A stretch of 5,691 nt of DNA, taken from contig JARIEH010000077.1 in NCBI GenBank assembly GCA_029256865.1, positions 1 to 5,691 on the forward strand. The letters run 5' to 3'. The notes beneath the pieces are model-generated. The model had not been told where the DNA came from and did no database searches. It saw only the letters and a program-made list of their open reading frames with translations. Positions 1 through 5,691 of the stretch are shown here, in pieces; position 1 is the first letter of the stretch; each line of letters opens with the position of its first letter. The position numbers and the translations under genes were made by a program. The stretch comes from Psychrobacter sp. GTDB taxonomy: Bacteria; Pseudomonadota; Gammaproteobacteria; Pseudomonadales; Moraxellaceae.

Positions 1-304
1 TCTCAGCAGGTACTTGAGTCAAGTTCACTTTGACCACTTCATCATCACCGTCCCCTTCGCCAGTACGGTTGTCACCAGTATGCTCAACCGCGCCATTGTC
101 GGACTTTAGCTGATTGTAGAAGATGAAATCATGATCGCCGCGCACTTTACCCGCGGTACTCAGTAAGAATACGCTCGCATCAAGATCAAACTCAGCACCT
201 GAAGTCGCGCGCTCATCCCAGCCAAGACCGATAAGCAGTTTGGTGAGGTTTGGGTCGGTTTTCGTTAGCGATAAATTACCGCCTTTATTCAGTGATAAAG
301 CCAT
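1..304 (-). CDS. TerD-family stress/tellurium-resistance protein, N-terminal part only
   Basis: The 101 visible residues begin [15 protein letters not shown] and continue with GLGWDER (residues 27-33), [10 protein letters not shown] (39-48), FIFYNQL (60-66) and an acidic stretch, [13 protein letters not shown] (77-89). This is the typical order of the TerD/TerE/TerZ family, whose members are calcium-binding cytoplasmic proteins linked to tellurite resistance and general stress tolerance. The biochemical role remains poorly defined. The aspartates of the [13 protein letters not shown] segment and of FDLDAS are the expected calcium ligands. Family members are usually about 190 residues, so roughly half is present and the C-terminus lies beyond base 1. 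The start is well supported: AAGGAA sits 6 bases upstream of the ATG and the family's conserved N-terminus begins right there. TerD, TerE and TerZ paralogues cannot be told apart from this half, so no symbol is given. Whether other ter genes follow cannot be seen. Confidence 0.93.
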   Translation of the reverse strand, partial: MALSLNKGGNLSLTKTDPNLTKLLIGLGWDERATSGAEFDLDASVFLLSTAGKVRGDHDFIFYNQLKSDNGAVEHTGDNRTGEGDGDDEVVKVNLTQVPAE

Positions 305-310
305 GAGTCT

Positions 311-316
311 TTCCTT
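311..316 (-). promoter_or_regulatory. Ribosome binding site of the TerD-family gene
   Basis: The minus strand reads AAGGAA followed by GACTC-type spacing of 6 bases to the ATG at 304-302. It is a good Shine-Dalgarno match and fixes the start of the TerD-family gene. Confidence 0.75.
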
Positions 317-356
317 ATTATAAGTGTGAAAGTTATTTTAGAGTTAAATGCCGATT

Positions 357-385
357 TATATAAGTTACTGGCAATGGACTATCAT
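357..385 (-). promoter_or_regulatory. Candidate sigma-70 promoter for the TerD-family gene
   Basis: On the minus strand ATGATA (385-380, four of six matches to TTGACA) is separated by 17 bases from TATATA (362-357, four of six matches to TATAAT). An overlapping TATAAA at 360-355 is an equally possible -10 box. Transcription would start near base 350, giving a leader of about 45 bases that includes the AAGGAA ribosome binding site. The element sits directly after the probable terminator of the upstream gene, as expected if a new transcript begins here. AT-rich DNA yields such matches by chance, so this is tentative. Confidence 0.4.
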
Positions 386-390
386 AACAA

Positions 391-424
391 CAAAAAATGA
401 CCCAATCAAAGTGGGATGGGTCAT
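391..424 (-). terminator. Probable Rho-independent terminator downstream of rlmKL
   Basis: The arms at 397-404 and 417-424 are perfectly complementary over 8 bases (minus strand ATGACCCA and TGGGTCAT) with a 12-base loop. On the minus strand the stem is followed at once by a run of T (396-392). This is the expected layout for an intrinsic terminator acting on minus-strand transcripts, here those arriving from rlmKL about 100 bases upstream. A competing inner pairing of CCCA with TGGG (415-412 with 404-401) is possible. The stem is only moderately GC-rich. Confidence 0.65.
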
Positions 425-461
425 CATGAATAAGAGTAAATTTCTTAACCGCAATATTGGG

Positions 462-494
462 CTAATAAACACAGCCATTATGGCCGTTTATTAG
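462..494. repeat. Strong inverted repeat 3' of rlmKL (possible weak bidirectional terminator)
   Basis: CTAATAAAC at 462-470 is the exact reverse complement of 486-494 (GTTTATTAG). Inside it, GCCA at 474-477 pairs with TGGC at 481-484 around a 3-base loop, leaving only a small asymmetric internal bulge. The transcript of either strand would form a long hairpin. Neither flank carries a clear T run: the plus side has TCCTTT and the minus side continues GCCCAATATTG. It may therefore shape or protect the 3' end of the rlmKL message, with termination proper at 391-424. It starts 29 bases after the rlmKL stop codon. Confidence 0.55.
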
Positions 495-523
495 TCCTTT
501 AAGAGTCGCTATACCTTATCAGT

Positions 524-2830
524 TTATGTCTCTTGACGATGGCGAATCTCAAAGCTTTGATGAATAGGCTTTTTGATATTAAAATCAAAGCCAATTGTCT
601 GATGGGTAATATTGGTAATGTCATAACGCTGGGTGAGTTGTTCATCCAGCTCAAAACGGGTGAAATTGTTAGAGAAATATAATACCCCATCAGAGGTCAG
701 GCGGTTCATGGCGCGGTTGATTAAGGCGGCATGATCACGCTGCACATCAAAGGTTCCTTGGAACTTTTTAGAATTTGAAAAAGTCGGTGGATCAATAAAG
801 ATTATATCGTATTGTTCGGTATTGTCTTTAATCCACTCAAAGATATCGGCAGCCACAAACTGATACTTGTTACGGCTGACATCCAAACCATTCAGGACAA
901 AGTTTTGCTTACCCCAATCCAAGTAATTCTGTGATAAATCAACGCTAGTGACTTTTTTGGCACCAGCCAGTGCCGCATGCACACTGGCGGTACAAGTGTA
1001 GGCAAATAGGTTCAAGACAGCTTTGCCGCGGCTATTGGCTTTAATACGCATCCGCATATTGCGGTGATCAATAAATAAGCCAGTGTCTAGATAGTCGGTA
1101 AAGTTGACATAAAAGTACGCACCATCTTCACGAGCGACATAGAACTTGCCGCGTTTATCCGCTTGACCTTGTTTGCTATATTGCTCATTACCTGATTGGC
1201 GTGCCCGAGTTTTGATAAATACTTGTTCACGGTTAATCTCCAGCACTTCACGAATACCCATCAATGCTAGATTAAAGCGTTTACGAGCCGTTTCAGGTGG
1301 AATGGTTTTGGGCGGCGCATATTCTTGTACATGGACATAATCACCGTACAAATCGATGGCAACTTTGAAGTCAGGCAGATCTGCATCATAAGCGCGGATA
1401 TTACTGACGCCTTCTTTTTGAGCTTGTTTTCTGAGGCGAGACAGATTCTTTTGCAGACGATTGATAAAATCTTGCCCTTCTTCAGATTCGATCTCACGCT
1501 TCTCAAAGCGGCTAACGAGGTTGCCCAGTTGCCCAGCGATCAAATGACCGTAACGGAAATATACCGTGATCGCACCGTTGTGGCAGCGCAGGGTACGTGG
1601 CTCTTTGATCGGTAAGATATCGACTTGTTCGACATTAGACGCCAATATACCAAGCATAGGATTGATGTCACTACCAGCAAAGCTGTCTTGTAAGATAAGT
1701 CCTAATGCATGGTACAGCGGCTTAATCATCTCTTCATCGCCCAAACGCTCACCGTAAGGTGGGTTGGTAATGACCAGAGGATTGCTTAATCTACCATCCT
1801 TGACCATTGGGCGCAGTACAGCGCTGAGCTGATCAAGTGCACGAGTCTCAAGGTCTAATAATGGAAGTAAGTCTTGTAGGCCAGCGGCGATTAGGTTTTT
1901 TTCAGTCGCGATAATCGCGCCATTATCAGCATCAAAACCTAAGATAAGCGGTAAAGTGTCTGGCTGCTCGCGAGCGATGTCTAACGCTTCACGAAAACGT
2001 GTTTGTGCATCGTCTATCATTTCCTGCCATAGCGTCTCATCATGATATTGCCATTGATAAAAGCCAAATTGATTGGCCGCTTTGTCAATGCCAACGGCAT
2101 AATCACAATGCATCAGTAGCGCTTCAATGATAAAAGTGCCTGAGCCACACATAGGGTCGATAAGCGCATTGTAGAGAGGAGCATTGCCCGCTGCATTTTT
2201 TTGATGCCAGCCTGCGCTATAGAGTAGAGCTGCCGCTAAGTTTTCTTTGAGCGGTGCTTCTGTCATTGCCACGCGGTAGCCACGACGGTGTAAGCTCGTA
2301 CCCGATAAGTCTAAATACAGCTCTGCTTGCTTATCATTGACTGTGGCAAAGATTGAGAAGTCTGGGTTTTTACTGTCGACGTTGGGGCGGCTGTCATAGA
2401 CCTCGTTAAAGGTATCAGCAATCGCATCTTTGATACGTAGCATCGCAAACTGCTGACTGACCGCGACGCGCTTATCTACTGATAAACGAATAGCAAAGGT
2501 TTGCTCAAGACTGAATTGCTCAGTCCAGTTGATTGATTTCGCCAAACCATAGAGCTGCTCAGCCACATCGTATTCGGTATTGATGTTTTTGCGCTTGATC
2601 AGCATCAATACTCGCGAGGCCACACGTGACCACAAGCAAATAGTATATAAATCGCGTAGGCTACCCGTCACCATTAAACGGCCAGTACTTCTGATTTCGC
2701 TGACAATACCGAAGCTGGTCAGTTCAGTCTGTAGCGGTGCCTCGAGCCCATCGGCACAGGTGATGATAAGATCAAGCGACAACTCCGGTGAAGATGCTGT
2801 TGAAGAGACGGGCGCGGTTGTTTCGGTCAT
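524..2830 (-). CDS. rlmKL: Bifunctional 23S rRNA methyltransferase RlmKL (m2G2445 and m7G2069)
   Basis: This is a fused enzyme that uses S-adenosylmethionine to modify two guanines of 23S rRNA, N2 of G2445 (RlmL half) and N7 of G2069 (RlmK half), during assembly of the large ribosomal subunit in the cytoplasm. In order it shows a THUMP-type RNA-binding region (about 60-180), the first methyltransferase with SAM motif DPMCGSGTFIIEAL (225-238) and catalytic NPPYGERLG (356-364), a charged linker (about 440-480), and the second methyltransferase with GLFIDHR (584-590), SAM-site LNLFAYTCTASVHAALAGA (607-624 region) and DPPTFSNSK (680-688). Both catalytic halves look intact. At 768 residues it is longer than the E. 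coli protein (about 702). Part of the excess is a Ser/Thr/Pro-rich N-terminal tail of about 18 residues, and more lies between residues 318 and 350. The ATG is preceded by AGG with a 7-base spacer, and no other plausible in-frame start lies near. It appears to be transcribed alone, from a promoter near 2890 to the terminator near 395. Confidence 0.96.
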   Translation of the reverse strand: MTETTAPVSSTASSPELSLDLIITCADGLEAPLQTELTSFGIVSEIRSTGRLMVTGSLRDLYTICLWSRVASRVLMLIKRKNINTEYDVAEQLYGLAKSINWTEQFSLEQTFAIRLSVDKRVAVSQQFAMLRIKDAIADTFNEVYDSRPNVDSKNPDFSIFATVNDKQAELYLDLSGTSLHRRGYRVAMTEAPLKENLAAALLYSAGWHQKNAAGNAPLYNALIDPMCGSGTFIIEALLMHCDYAVGIDKAANQFGFYQWQYHDETLWQEMIDDAQTRFREALDIAREQPDTLPLILGFDADNGAIIATEKNLIAAGLQDLLPLLDLETRALDQLSAVLRPMVKDGRLSNPLVITNPPYGERLGDEEMIKPLYHALGLILQDSFAGSDINPMLGILASNVEQVDILPIKEPRTLRCHNGAITVYFRYGHLIAGQLGNLVSRFEKREIESEEGQDFINRLQKNLSRLRKQAQKEGVSNIRAYDADLPDFKVAIDLYGDYVHVQEYAPPKTIPPETARKRFNLALMGIREVLEINREQVFIKTRARQSGNEQYSKQGQADKRGKFYVAREDGAYFYVNFTDYLDTGLFIDHRNMRMRIKANSRGKAVLNLFAYTCTASVHAALAGAKKVTSVDLSQNYLDWGKQNFVLNGLDVSRNKYQFVAADIFEWIKDNTEQYDIIFIDPPTFSNSKKFQGTFDVQRDHAALINRAMNRLTSDGVLYFSNNFTRFELDEQLTQRYDITNITHQTIGFDFNIKKPIHQSFEIRHRQET

Positions 2831-2888
2831 ACGGGTACCTGTGGCTAAATGGGCTGAACAAATAATAAAATAAGAGGTTTAACCCGTA

Positions 2889-2897
2889 ATTTTACCA
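2889..2897 (-). promoter_or_regulatory. Candidate extended -10 promoter for rlmKL
   Basis: The minus strand reads TGGTAAAAT (2897-2889). This is a TGN extended element joined to TAAAAT, which matches TATAAT in five of six positions. No good -35 box lies at the usual distance, which fits an extended -10 promoter. Transcription would begin near 2882, about 50 bases before the rlmKL ATG. An alternative pairing (TTGAAA, then 17 bases, then TTAAAC) overlaps it but has a poor -10 box. Confidence 0.4.
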
Positions 2898-2916
2898 TAT
2901 TTCAAGAGGTGATGGT

Positions 2917-2935
2917 TTAAAGCGCATGGCTTTAA
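2917..2935. repeat. Short inverted repeat between the MscS-family gene and rlmKL
   Basis: TTAAAGC at 2917-2923 is the exact reverse complement of GCTTTAA at 2929-2935, with a 5-base loop. It starts 22 bases after the channel gene's stop codon. No T run follows on the minus strand (it continues ACCATCACC), so it is at best a weak terminator or a 3'-end hairpin. It lies just upstream of the candidate rlmKL promoter. Confidence 0.35.
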
Positions 2936-2957
2936 TATAAGTATCATCTTGAGGTTA

Positions 2958-4154
2958 TTAATCATCTTTTGTGAGAGCCACCTCTTCCGTGAGTACTCGC
3001 GTTGTCGTCGCAAACGGCTTGGTAGCAATAGGGTAGTCGACGTCTTTTGGCATTAGTAGACGCATATGCGGGTAAGGGGTCGAGATATTAGCCGCATCAA
3101 AAGCAAGTTTGATTTTTTCTTGCAGGTCTTCTTTAATCTTGGGCATACGGGCGACTGACGCAGGCTTGACCCAAAAACGCACGATGAAAAACACCCCATA
3201 CTCACCAATTTCTGCGACTGTCGCTGAGGCCTCAGGGCGACTGAGCACCACATCGGTATCAGCAAGTACTTGTAAAATCTCCTTGCGAGCAAGCTCAATA
3301 TCATCCTCAAACGCAATACGCATACGAATGTTAAATCTTATGAAGTTTTTGGAGGTCAAGTTGGTCACCTCGGAGGAGGCCACGTTAGAGTTTGGTATGA
3401 TGACCGTAATATTGTCTCGGGTCAAAATATGCGTGGTGCGTAACGCGATGACCACGACACGACCTTCATTATCATTGATGTTAATCCAGTCGCCTACTTG
3501 AAAGGATTGCTCAAGCAAAATCGTAATGCCAGCGATGAAGTTGGCGAGCGTCGACTGGGCAGCGAAACCCACAGCCAAACCAACAATACCCAAACCGGCG
3601 ACCAAAGAGACTATGTCAAAGCCAAACTGCGCCATGACACTGGCTGTTCCGAGGACCCATATTAATACTGAAAACACATTCTTAAGGAGCTGTTCAATAG
3701 AAGCATTGAGACCATAGTGCTGCAATACTTTATGAATAATGTGATCTGATGTCGTCCAGAGGACATAATAGATGCCAGCCCAGATACTGGCTTTCGCAGT
3801 CGCCTTAACGGTATCTGGCTCAAAGCTCATTTGACTCATGACCGCAATCACACTGGCAACCACCCAAATATAACGCAGAGTAGAACGTGCAATTTTAATA
3901 CGGCGCTCATTTAAGCGTAGCCGCGTTTTGTTTTTCTTAATGACATACGTCGCTAACCAATAAAAAAACCCCAATACTGCAAGCAGTATGAGGATTTTGA
4001 TGCCAGTACTGACTAACTCAGCGGCATAAGAAGACCAGTTAAGTGAATCTTCTTCTATCGAGCCACCAATGGCAAGATAGAGACTGGTATGTAAATCACG
4101 AATGATTTCTTCAAAAAAATCAGTAATACCAGCGATTGCCATGATGTTATCCAT
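2958..4154 (-). CDS. MscS-family small-conductance mechanosensitive ion channel
   Basis: This inner-membrane channel opens under membrane tension and releases solutes during hypo-osmotic shock. The pore-lining helix and start of the beta domain are unmistakable: VAGLGIVGLAVGFAAQS (185-201), then FIAGITILLEQSFQVGDWI (206-224). VIIPNSNV (251-258) and the C-terminal STPYPHMRL (358-366) complete the family pattern. Hydrophobic segments lie at about 49-72, 94-107, 118-140, 156-179 and 180-214, so four or five helices are likely, against three in E. coli MscS (286 residues). The soluble cytoplasmic part runs from about 215 to 370 and ends in a short tail. The first ATG (4154) lacks a clear ribosome binding site. 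A second in-frame ATG at 4142 (Met5) has GGA 7 bases upstream and may be the true start, which would give 394 residues. The gene follows the flavoprotein gene by 48 bases with no terminator between, so co-transcription is plausible. A TACAAT box at 4189-4184 could also be a local -10. It ends in tandem TAA stops. Confidence 0.93.
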   Translation of the reverse strand: MDNIMAIAGITDFFEEIIRDLHTSLYLAIGGSIEEDSLNWSSYAAELVSTGIKILILLAVLGFFYWLATYVIKKNKTRLRLNERRIKIARSTLRYIWVVASVIAVMSQMSFEPDTVKATAKASIWAGIYYVLWTTSDHIIHKVLQHYGLNASIEQLLKNVFSVLIWVLGTASVMAQFGFDIVSLVAGLGIVGLAVGFAAQSTLANFIAGITILLEQSFQVGDWININDNEGRVVVIALRTTHILTRDNITVIIPNSNVASSEVTNLTSKNFIRFNIRMRIAFEDDIELARKEILQVLADTDVVLSRPEASATVAEIGEYGVFFIVRFWVKPASVARMPKIKEDLQEKIKLAFDAANISTPYPHMRLLMPKDVDYPIATKPFATTTRVLTEEVALTKDD

Positions 4155-4202
4155 GCGTATTAGGTGGTCGATACTTATCTAAAATTGTAACCGAGTCATT
4201 GT

Positions 4203-5691
4203 CTAAAAACCATCTTCCTCTATTTTTTCAGCCTGATGGGGAATAGACATTTGCTTTTGTACATCTCGTAGTGCGCTGCGTAGTCCTTCTAAAATAGTAG
4301 GATGATAAAACGGTGTATCCAGCAGCTCTTTAACACTCAACTCGTTGGTAATGGCAACGGCCAATATATGAGCGATATACTCAGCATCAGGAGCCACCAT
4401 ACAGGCGCCCAAAATCTTATCCGTTTCTTTGCAAGCGTAGATGTGTAATAGGCCACAGTTGACTCCCATAATACGGCTACGCCCTTGGTTATCAAAGCTT
4501 ACTTTGCCCGTGACATGGGTGCGCTCTGAGTGTTCAATCTCTGGCAGTGACATACCGACATTGGCGATTTGCGGCTCACAAAATACAATCGATAATGGAA
4601 TGGCGGGTGCACGTATATAAGCACCGACATTATCACGGCAAACCTCGCTCCCTGCACTAAAGCCTTCGTCACTAGCAACGTGAAGCAGGGGAATGTGCGC
4701 GTTGGCATCCCCAACGATATATACCTCTAAATTACCGATCTGGCCAGTGTTTATGTTTAAGTTTTTTGGACGGTTTTTGTCATCCAGTTCAACATCTAGG
4801 TTTTCTATGCCTAGCTGATCAATATTATTGTGGCGTCCAGTCGCTACTAGAACGCAGTCACCTCGCCACTGCTGCGATTGGCCAGCACTGTCTTTATAGT
4901 CAATAAAAGCTGATAGGTCATTATTGTCTTCATTGGTTTGGGTACCAACGTCTTTGATCTCGCTGTCGAGCTGCATGTTGAGCTCACGGCTCAGACATTC
5001 AATGGCTTTTTGATTGATGTCTTCATCTTTTAGCCCACCGACACGATTGGCTCGACTTAATAAAGTGACATCGACGCCCAAACGACTAAAAGCCTGTGCC
5101 AACTCTAAGCCAATAGCGCCAGCTCCGACGACAGCCATAGAGGTGGGCAGGTCTGTTAATTCAAATACCGTATCGGAAGTAATCAAAGTTTTTCCCAGCT
5201 TATCACTCCAGCCTTCTGGAATAAATGGAGAGCTGCCTGTAGCGACAATAATTTTATCTGCAGCAATCAGCTCATCATTTACCTCAATCAGTCCTTGTTT
5301 GTTGATATACGCCCGTCCTGATATTTTTTTATTCTCAGGCCAACCTTCAACTTGTCTTTTGACGAAGCCTGTAAAACGATTACGCTCAGCTTGAACCCTC
5401 GCCATCACTTGTTTGCCATCTATTTGCACCTCTGCATGAACCCCAAACTGCTCAGAGTGTTTTGCTTCATGGGCGCGAGCTGCTGCAGCAATCAATAGTT
5501 TGCTTGGCATACACCCAACGGTGGCACAGATCGTCGTCCAAAAACCCTCATTGATAATAACAATATTTTTATTGGTTTTACTGGCTTGTCGAAAGGCGTT
5601 TTGTCCTGCTGTACCAGCACCAATGACCGCAACTGAGACTTTGCGAGTTACTTTATCAGAGATGTTAGTAGAGGCGTTATTAGATTGTTGA
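4203..5691 (-). CDS. Dihydrolipoamide-dehydrogenase-like FAD/NAD disulfide oxidoreductase, 5' end missing
   Basis: This is a class I pyridine nucleotide-disulfide oxidoreductase, a cytoplasmic homodimeric flavoenzyme that passes electrons between NAD(P)H and a disulfide through FAD and a cysteine pair. The open frame continues to the window edge, giving 495 visible residues. In order: FAD-binding AVIGAGTAGQ (21-30), redox pair CATVGC (Cys55, Cys60) followed by MPSK, ATGSSPFIP (150-158), NAD-binding VVGAGAIGLELA (187-198), VLVATGR (280-286), second FAD contact YIVGDANAHIPLLHVA (324-339), and the C-terminal dimer interface with YHPTILEG (His463, Glu468), the acid-base pair of the partner subunit. 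All catalytic residues are present. At least 18 residues precede the Rossmann core and no start codon is visible in frame, so the start lies past 5691. The ATG at 5510 (MPSKLL) is internal. Resemblance around residues 70-110 is to the dihydrolipoamide dehydrogenase branch, but no E1/E2 partner gene is in view. Glutathione- or mercury-reductase-like roles are less likely but not excluded. Confidence 0.92.
   Translation of the reverse strand, partial: QQSNNASTNISDKVTRKVSVAVIGAGTAGQNAFRQASKTNKNIVIINEGFWTTICATVGCMPSKLLIAAAARAHEAKHSEQFGVHAEVQIDGKQVMARVQAERNRFTGFVKRQVEGWPENKKISGRAYINKQGLIEVNDELIAADKIIVATGSSPFIPEGWSDKLGKTLITSDTVFELTDLPTSMAVVGAGAIGLELAQAFSRLGVDVTLLSRANRVGGLKDEDINQKAIECLSRELNMQLDSEIKDVGTQTNEDNNDLSAFIDYKDSAGQSQQWRGDCVLVATGRHNNIDQLGIENLDVELDDKNRPKNLNINTGQIGNLEVYIVGDANAHIPLLHVASDEGFSAGSEVCRDNVGAYIRAPAIPLSIVFCEPQIANVGMSLPEIEHSERTHVTGKVSFDNQGRSRIMGVNCGLLHIYACKETDKILGACMVAPDAEYIAHILAVAITNELSVKELLDTPFYHPTILEGLRSALRDVQKQMSIPHQAEKIEEDGF

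Noticed and set aside
317..322. Perfect TATAAT on the minus strand as a -10 box for the TerD-family gene.
   Set aside because: It directly abuts the AAGGAA ribosome binding site. Transcription from it would begin only a few bases before the ATG and leave out the binding site, and no -35 match lies 16-18 bases upstream.
499..690. Minus-strand open frame of 63 codons overlapping the 3' end of rlmKL.
   Set aside because: It is out of frame with RlmKL, whose conserved C-terminus accounts for this stretch, and it has no recognisable motif.
1325..1615. Plus-strand open frame of 96 codons inside rlmKL.
   Set aside because: It is fully antisense to conserved RlmKL coding sequence, its translation shows no recognisable motif, and no supporting promoter or ribosome binding site is evident.
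3109..3501. Plus-strand open frame of 130 codons inside the MscS-family gene.
   Set aside because: It lies antisense to the conserved channel beta domain. The Ser/Thr-rich translation is typical of a shadow frame.
5014..5394. Plus-strand open frame of 126 codons opposite the flavoprotein gene.
   Set aside because: It is antisense to the NAD- and FAD-binding regions, which are clearly coding on the minus strand, and its translation has no recognisable domain.
5508..5510. ATG at MPSKLL as the start of the flavoprotein gene.
   Set aside because: The same frame stays open to the window edge and encodes the FAD-binding GxGxxG motif and the redox cysteines directly upstream, so this methionine is internal.

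Overview
The window is an ordinary-looking chromosomal segment from a gammaproteobacterium. The overall style suggests Moraxellaceae, possibly Psychrobacter: GC in the mid-40s by eye, a fused RlmKL rRNA methyltransferase, and short AT-rich gaps. This placement is inference from remembered family resemblance, not a database match.

All four recognisable genes lie on the minus strand. In their direction of transcription (right to left) they are as follows. (1) The 3' 1.49 kb of a dihydrolipoamide-dehydrogenase-like flavoprotein disulfide reductase, whose start lies beyond base 5691. (2) After a 48-base gap, a MscS-family mechanosensitive channel of 398 residues. (3) After a 127-base gap with a candidate extended -10 promoter, the bifunctional 23S rRNA methyltransferase RlmKL of 768 residues. 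(4) After a 219-base gap with a probable intrinsic terminator and a new candidate promoter, the first 101 residues of a TerD-family protein that runs off the left edge.

The genes do not form an obvious pathway. The flavoprotein and the channel may be co-transcribed because the gap is short and holds no terminator. RlmKL seems to have its own promoter. The TerD gene seems to start a separate unit after the terminator. No tRNA, rRNA, CRISPR array, insertion sequence, prophage gene or plus-strand gene could be supported, and I found no convincing undescribed system. The points most worth a second look are the unusual residues before the redox-active cysteines of the flavoprotein, the start choice and extra membrane segments of the channel, the N-terminal tail of RlmKL, and the hairpins between genes.
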